Assembly (NCBI RefSeq): GCF_017872975.1
Contig: NZ_JAGGJP010000014.1
Coordinates: 25,184 to 89,183, forward strand
Source: Rubellimicrobium aerolatum
GTDB lineage: Bacteria > Pseudomonadota > Alphaproteobacteria > Rhodobacterales > Rhodobacteraceae
DNA length: 64,000 bases
Direction: 5' to 3'
The notes below the pieces were generated by a model, which was not told the DNA's origin, ran no database searches, and worked only from the letters and a program-made list of their open reading frames with translations. The first letter of the stretch is position 1, and each line of letters starts with the position of its first letter. Both the position numbers and the translations under genes were made by a program. This document shows positions 61,301 to 64,000 of the stretch, in pieces.

Positions 61301-62967
61301 CTCGTCGCCAGCACCGAATCCAGCACGCCCGGCTGGATGCCCATGTCGGCGAACAGGTTCACCATCATCTGCTGGATCTGCCGGTTCTCGATGTTCGCCC
61401 CGTAGGGCGAGCTGTCGTGCATGTTGCTCAGCGCCCAGGACCAGAACACCGTGCCCGCGCCGAACACCAGCGCCCCGCTGTCGTCGCGGTAGAGCGACAG
61501 GGTGTGCGTCGCCGAGCCGGCCTGGGTCCGGTTGCCCTGGTCCACGAGGATCTGGGTCCAGGGCAGCGTCGTCTCGGACAGCTTGACCAGGCCCGCCGGG
61601 CGGTTCGCGTCGTCGGGCGACACGTTCCATTCATAGCCGATGATCCCCGGCGCCAGATCCTGCGCCCCCGTGTTCGCCACCGAGGTGCCGCGCCAGATCC
61701 GCAGCCCCGCGTAGGTCTGCGGCACGTCCAGCGCGCCCCCGAACTCGCCGGTGCCGTCCGGCCCGAAGAGCTGCCCGGTCAGCATCTGCTCGATGCAGTT
61801 GCAGGTGTGCACGAGGCCGGTGAGCGGGTCCACCACCTCGCCCCCGGCGTTGGACCGGCCGTTGGCGTCCACCGAGTCGTGGAACCGGGTGTCGCGCCAG
61901 GTGCCCGTCCAGATGTCGGTCGGGTCGAGGTCGGCGTAGTCCTGCGGCGCGGCGTTGGGGTCGTAGTTGGCGAAGGTTTCCTTGTAGCAGACCAGCGTGC
62001 GGTATTCCTTGCCGTCCGCGCTGATCGCCGTCTCCCAGCGCGTCTTCCAGTACATGTCGTTCCCGCCCCAGAACAGCAGGTTCACGCCCGCGTCCCGCGC
62101 CGCCTCCACGTTCTCGCGTTGCCCGCCCGACCAGTATTCGTCGTGGCCGACCGAGATGAAGGCCTTGTACTTGGTCAGGTAGTCCGCCCCCAGCCGGTCG
62201 GTGTCCACCCCCGAGATGTAGGACACGTCGTAGCCGTTCTCCTCCAGCCAGGAGATCGCGGCGTAGTCGGCCCCGAACAGGTAGTCCTGCGGCCCCGCCA
62301 GCGTGCTCGTGCCGTCCCGCGTGATGAACGGGCGGTTGTAGCTGACCGCGTAGGCGCGATCGAGCGCGTTCGGCCCGGCCGTGGGGATCACCGGGTGGAC
62401 GACCCGGTCGCTCGGGTCGCCGTAGAGGTTGGCGCCCACGTCGCCGTTGTTGCCCGCCCAGCCGTTGTAGGCCTGCCACGTCGTGTCCGAGGTCTGCAGC
62501 ACCACGTCCGCCGCCACCCCGTCGTTCCGCACCACGAAGGGGATCTGGTTCACCGCCCCCGCGATGGGGTTGCCGGCCGCGTCCAGCCGCTGCACCCGCG
62601 CGAGGTAGACCCCCGACACCGCGTCGGCGGGGATGTTCCAGCTATCCGTCACCGACCAGTTGCCCGCGTCCACCATCCCGCGGGTCGCGTCGTAGAGCGC
62701 CTCGGCCTGCACGGTGGCGTTGGTGTTGGTCCAGGAGGCCACCTCGCGCGCGCCGTTGCCGCCATAGTAGCCCAGGCGGAAGATCTCGACCGTGTAGTCG
62801 CTCCCCGCGCCGCCGTTCACGTTGACGCTGAAATCGATCTTGTTGCCGGCGTTCACGCTGAAGTCCCGCGCGAAGCCCTCGATCTGCGTGCTGTGCGGCA
62901 CGTCCCAGTAGCTCTTGGGCGCGACCCCGTCCGTGCGGGCGTTCTCGGCGACGATGCGGTTGCTCAT
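58303..62967 (-). CDS. Large RTX-type secreted protein with DUF4082 and cadherin-like repeats
   Basis: A 1554-residue protein without a classical signal peptide. The N-terminal 500 residues resemble the N,N-dimethylformamidase large-subunit-like domain (SVGHDEYWS near 270). Then come an Ig-like segment (about 570-660), DUF4082 (about 680-850), cadherin-like repeats (about 860-1160), RTX nonapeptide blocks such as GGAGNDIIS, GGAGADTFVYF and GGAGADRIAG (about 1175-1455), and a C-terminal type I secretion region. RTX proteins leave by type I secretion and fold with Ca2+; no hlyB/hlyD homologues are visible in the window. The biochemical activity is unknown. Confidence 0.85.
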   Translation of the reverse strand: MSNRIVAENARTDGVAPKSYWDVPHSTQIEGFARDFSVNAGNKIDFSVNVNGGAGSDYTVEIFRLGYYGGNGAREVASWTNTNATVQAEALYDATRGMVDAGNWSVTDSWNIPADAVSGVYLARVQRLDAAGNPIAGAVNQIPFVVRNDGVAADVVLQTSDTTWQAYNGWAGNNGDVGANLYGDPSDRVVHPVIPTAGPNALDRAYAVSYNRPFITRDGTSTLAGPQDYLFGADYAAISWLEENGYDVSYISGVDTDRLGADYLTKYKAFISVGHDEYWSGGQRENVEAARDAGVNLLFWGGNDMYWKTRWETAISADGKEYRTLVCYKETFANYDPNAAPQDYADLDPTDIWTGTWRDTRFHDSVDANGRSNAGGEVVDPLTGLVHTCNCIEQMLTGQLFGPDGTGEFGGALDVPQTYAGLRIWRGTSVANTGAQDLAPGIIGYEWNVSPDDANRPAGLVKLSETTLPWTQILVDQGNRTQAGSATHTLSLYRDDSGALVFGAGTVFWSWALSNMHDSSPYGANIENRQIQQMMVNLFADMGIQPGVLDSVLATSGLVRAAASTDVTAADANILGLPTTVTQGSTVTIGGTATDIDGVAATTDGVVAVVEVSVDGGTTWRVASTTDNWAHWTYSWKPAATGTYTIKARAIDDSLNVWNATPDTETVVVTTPPKPADVTLFDGDAATNVVSYNDNATVNLGMRFSVSEGGAVEALRYWRAAGDAGDTDVRTGHLWNGNGTLMGTVTFTSTAGQSGWQTATLATPVTLVAGQTYVVSYQTANNYVSTNGFFVAANEAGFDGRDDGAFGDLWGIIKAPEGNAGVYAYGTTAQMPTQSYQSSNYWVDVVFAPASTNTTPNTPPVLPAQSFTAAENQVVVGTVQATDADGNPLTYAIAGGADAALFSINAATGALAFKAAPNFEAPGDVGGNNVYDVILGVTDGKSAAVTRATTVTVTNVNEAPTALALSAATVAENAAAGQVVGTLAGTDPDAGAALTYSLVDSAGGRFAISGNQLVVAAGAALNREAAASHTVTVRVTDAGGLSFDRQFTIALNDVDEFDVTPPSDANAAANQVTEGAAAGTLVGITAAALDADATTNGVTYSLTDNAGGRFAIDAATGVVSVASGAVLAAGTQQITVRATSADGSIASTNFQIAVAAATAARVTVNLTNAADTYTATDGRSYSVQGLAGNDVITLGAGSDIVNGGAGNDIISTGGGNDIIEVTGTSAGLDAFDGGAGTDLVRATAAGTAIRFSAIAGIEEISANGFTGVKIIANSTADSFDLSGTVLTGIVSIDLGSGNDSLLGSAGADTILGGAGVDTIAGGAGADVIDGGTSDDILSGGADDDTFLIGASGGSDSIDGGTGTDSVVVSAALSIQFAKLSNVESLTATASGVTLVGTTGADVMSQSALNWSGLSLVDGGAGNDTITGGAGADRIAGRAGTDLLAGGAGADTFVYFTASDSRTTTVDTIGDFVRGQDQLDLSAIDANTSSLVPGDQAFSFIGTAAFSRVAGQLRYDLGSASSPTVVTVDTNGDARADMEIRLTGAHALASGDFIL

Positions 62968-63028
62968 GATGGCTCCTTCGCCGGCGTCGCGCCGGACCTA
63001 GACGGGAACTCGGAAACGGCCGCCGCGC

Positions 63029-63368
63029 TCATGCGGCGGCCCGGAACGGGTCGGGAAGCCGGGCCACGGCCTCGGCGGTCAGCCGGTGCGCGTCGGGGAT
63101 CAGGCAGCGGTCCAGCGCCGCCTTCAGCCGCCGCTTGTCGCTCCCCGCGCCGATGAACACCAGCTCCTGCCGACGGTCGCCGAAGGGCTCGGCCCATTGG
63201 GAGAATGCGGTCCAGCGCCGGCGCGATGTTCACCACCGACATGTCGCCGAGGACGACCGCGACGCGCCAATCTTCACATGTTTTTAGCACATGAGTCAGT
63301 ACGGTCGTCTTGCTCACGCCGAGGGGGCCGGGCAGCACGGTCACGGGCAAGTGACGGACATCGGACAT
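63029..63368 (-). pseudogene. Deleted CobW/COG0523-type GTPase remnant
   Basis: The N-terminal part (LPVTVLPGPLGVSKTTVLTHVL, VAVVLGDMSVVNIAPAL) is the family start with a degraded Walker A (GPLGVSKTT in place of GFLGAGKTT). It is joined, out of frame, to a C-terminal part (QWAEPFGDRRQELVFIGAGSDKRR... ending LPDPFRAAA). The ORF continuing past 63029 to 62964 is meaningless. Most of the roughly 300-residue middle is missing. The intact family makes metal chaperones of the Zn/Co type. A deletion-scarred pseudogene is certain; when it arose is not. Confidence 0.85.
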
Positions 63369-63655
63369 GGTGGCTCCGCGAGACAAAGCAGGCGGAGCAG
63401 ACAAGGGAGAGGTACTGCGTTCAAGTGCGCTAGCGGACGTAAGTTGCGCCGGACCTCATCCGAAGGAGGTAAGTTGTCTCTGTGACCGACGACATGGACG
63501 CCCAAACTCCGCTTTCGCTGAACGCCGATTATGGCAGATGCGAAATACGACGGGAAACCGCACCTTTATCATCGTCAGCCAGGGAGGCCCAGACGCCACC
63601 TGAAGGGTGCACGGAAACCCTGTCCGGAGATCAAGTGTTCGCCAAAGGCGGAGCG

Positions 63656-64000
63656 TCAGCCCCCTTGCCCTGTCTCTGCGCCCGCCTCCGGCAATGCCTC
63701 CGCCTGCCTGCGCAGCTCCGCCCACGCGTGGCGAACCTGCCGCACCGCTTGGGTGAACTCGCCGTTCTCGGTGACGGGGAGGTACGTGCGCCCCTCCCGC
63801 TCGGCCGCGCGCCGCGCCTTGCGCTCGGCGCCGCTGACCGCCGGCCCGAGCTTGACCTCGGGCGGGCGGTCCAGCGCCTCGGCCTTGGCCATGTCGCCCC
63901 GGGCGAGCGCCGCCTCGCGCTGCACGGCCAAGCGGCGGTGATCCACGCGCTCGGGCCGGCCGGCTCGCGCCAGGGCCGCGTTCTGCAGGTCGGCCCAGAG
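63656..64000 (-). CDS. MobA/MobL-type relaxase, C-terminal fragment
   Basis: The gene is cut by the right edge; the last 114 codons are visible. The text LQNAALARAGRPERVDHRRL followed by charged, Ala/Arg-rich helical sequence (VTENGEFTQAVRQVRHAWAEL) is typical of the MobA/MobL family. Its nuclease part lies outside. It is a second, unrelated relaxase in addition to the VirD2-like one at 13782, suggesting another mobilisation module. Confidence 0.75.
   Translation of the reverse strand, partial: LWADLQNAALARAGRPERVDHRRLAVQREAALARGDMAKAEALDRPPEVKLGPAVSGAERKARRAAEREGRTYLPVTENGEFTQAVRQVRHAWAELRRQAEALPEAGAETGQGG

Noticed and set aside
57880..63156. A 1758-codon open frame on the plus strand opposite the RTX gene
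   Set aside because: It is the complement of the repeat-rich RTX gene. The amino-acid composition is dominated by Arg, His, Gly and Val, and no domain is recognisable. High GC removes stop codons on the opposite strand.
1..64000. CRISPR array, rRNA or tRNA genes
   Set aside because: No regularly spaced direct repeats of 25-40 bases with unique spacers, and no rRNA or tRNA signatures seen.

Overview
The window looks like part of a large conjugative plasmid, or a plasmid-derived island, from a high-GC alphaproteobacterium. Rhodobacterales (Paracoccaceae/Rhodobacteraceae-like) is the best guess. The reasons are the RepC-type replication initiator, the VirB/VirD4 system with an Agrobacterium-like virC/virD arrangement around the probable oriT, the HvrA-like H-NS proteins, and the PCuAC/Sco/COG4705/DUF411 gene content. 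This is read from gene content only; no taxonomic search was possible. I see no rRNA, tRNA, CRISPR array or intact transposase.

Positions 1-10.8 kb hold a P-type T4SS on the plus strand: virB1 (partial), B2, B3, B4, a small lipoprotein, a second lytic transglycosylase, B5, B8, B9, B10, B11, an unknown exported protein, and a displaced virB6. Many of these genes overlap by ATGA. Positions 10.8-16.2 kb (minus strand) hold virD4, a free-standing copy of the relaxase C-terminal domain, the VirD2-like relaxase and a VirD1-like accessory protein. A hairpin-rich gap of about 640 bp (probable oriT) separates these from the divergent virC1/virC2 pair. Positions 18.4-22.1 kb are a leading-region-like block of small proteins, SSB, a large ParB-family protein and DUF3768, driven by a near-consensus promoter with repeated operator-like dyads. 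At 22.2-22.6 kb there is a long inverted repeat enclosing a perfect 36-bp palindrome. Positions 22.8-24.1 kb carry two H-NS-like proteins, one long and one short, flanking a frameshifted gene. RepC lies at 24.9-26.1 kb, with an AT-rich probable oriV inside it and a probable counter-transcribed RNA just upstream.

The accessory region begins at about 26.9 kb. Positions 26.9-38.5 kb hold two paralogous modules, each with an OmpR-type response regulator, a HAMP histidine kinase and a COG4705 membrane protein. They come with cytochrome b561 proteins (one frameshifted), a PepSY protein, a half-size EamA permease and a DedA-PAP2-LssY fusion. A shared CTTAC-N6-GTAAG dyad suggests a common regulon. 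Positions 38.6-48.3 kb are a metal-resistance block: dmeR/dmeF (Ni/Co), a copper P1B-ATPase with DUF305, YVTN and cytochrome c neighbours, and a MerR regulator divergent from a Zn/Cd/Pb ATPase with a textbook MerR-type promoter.

Positions 48.3-57.8 kb mix DsbB- and DsbA-type thiol oxidoreductases, three L,D-transpeptidase loci (one degraded), an M23 peptidase, three Sco-type proteins (one fused to cytochrome c and lacking the usual His), PCuAC and DUF411. Together they look like a periplasmic copper, thiol and peptidoglycan-crosslink cluster. A 1554-residue RTX-type secreted protein follows (58.3-63.0 kb), then a deleted CobW-family pseudogene. A second relaxase of MobA/MobL type runs off the right edge.
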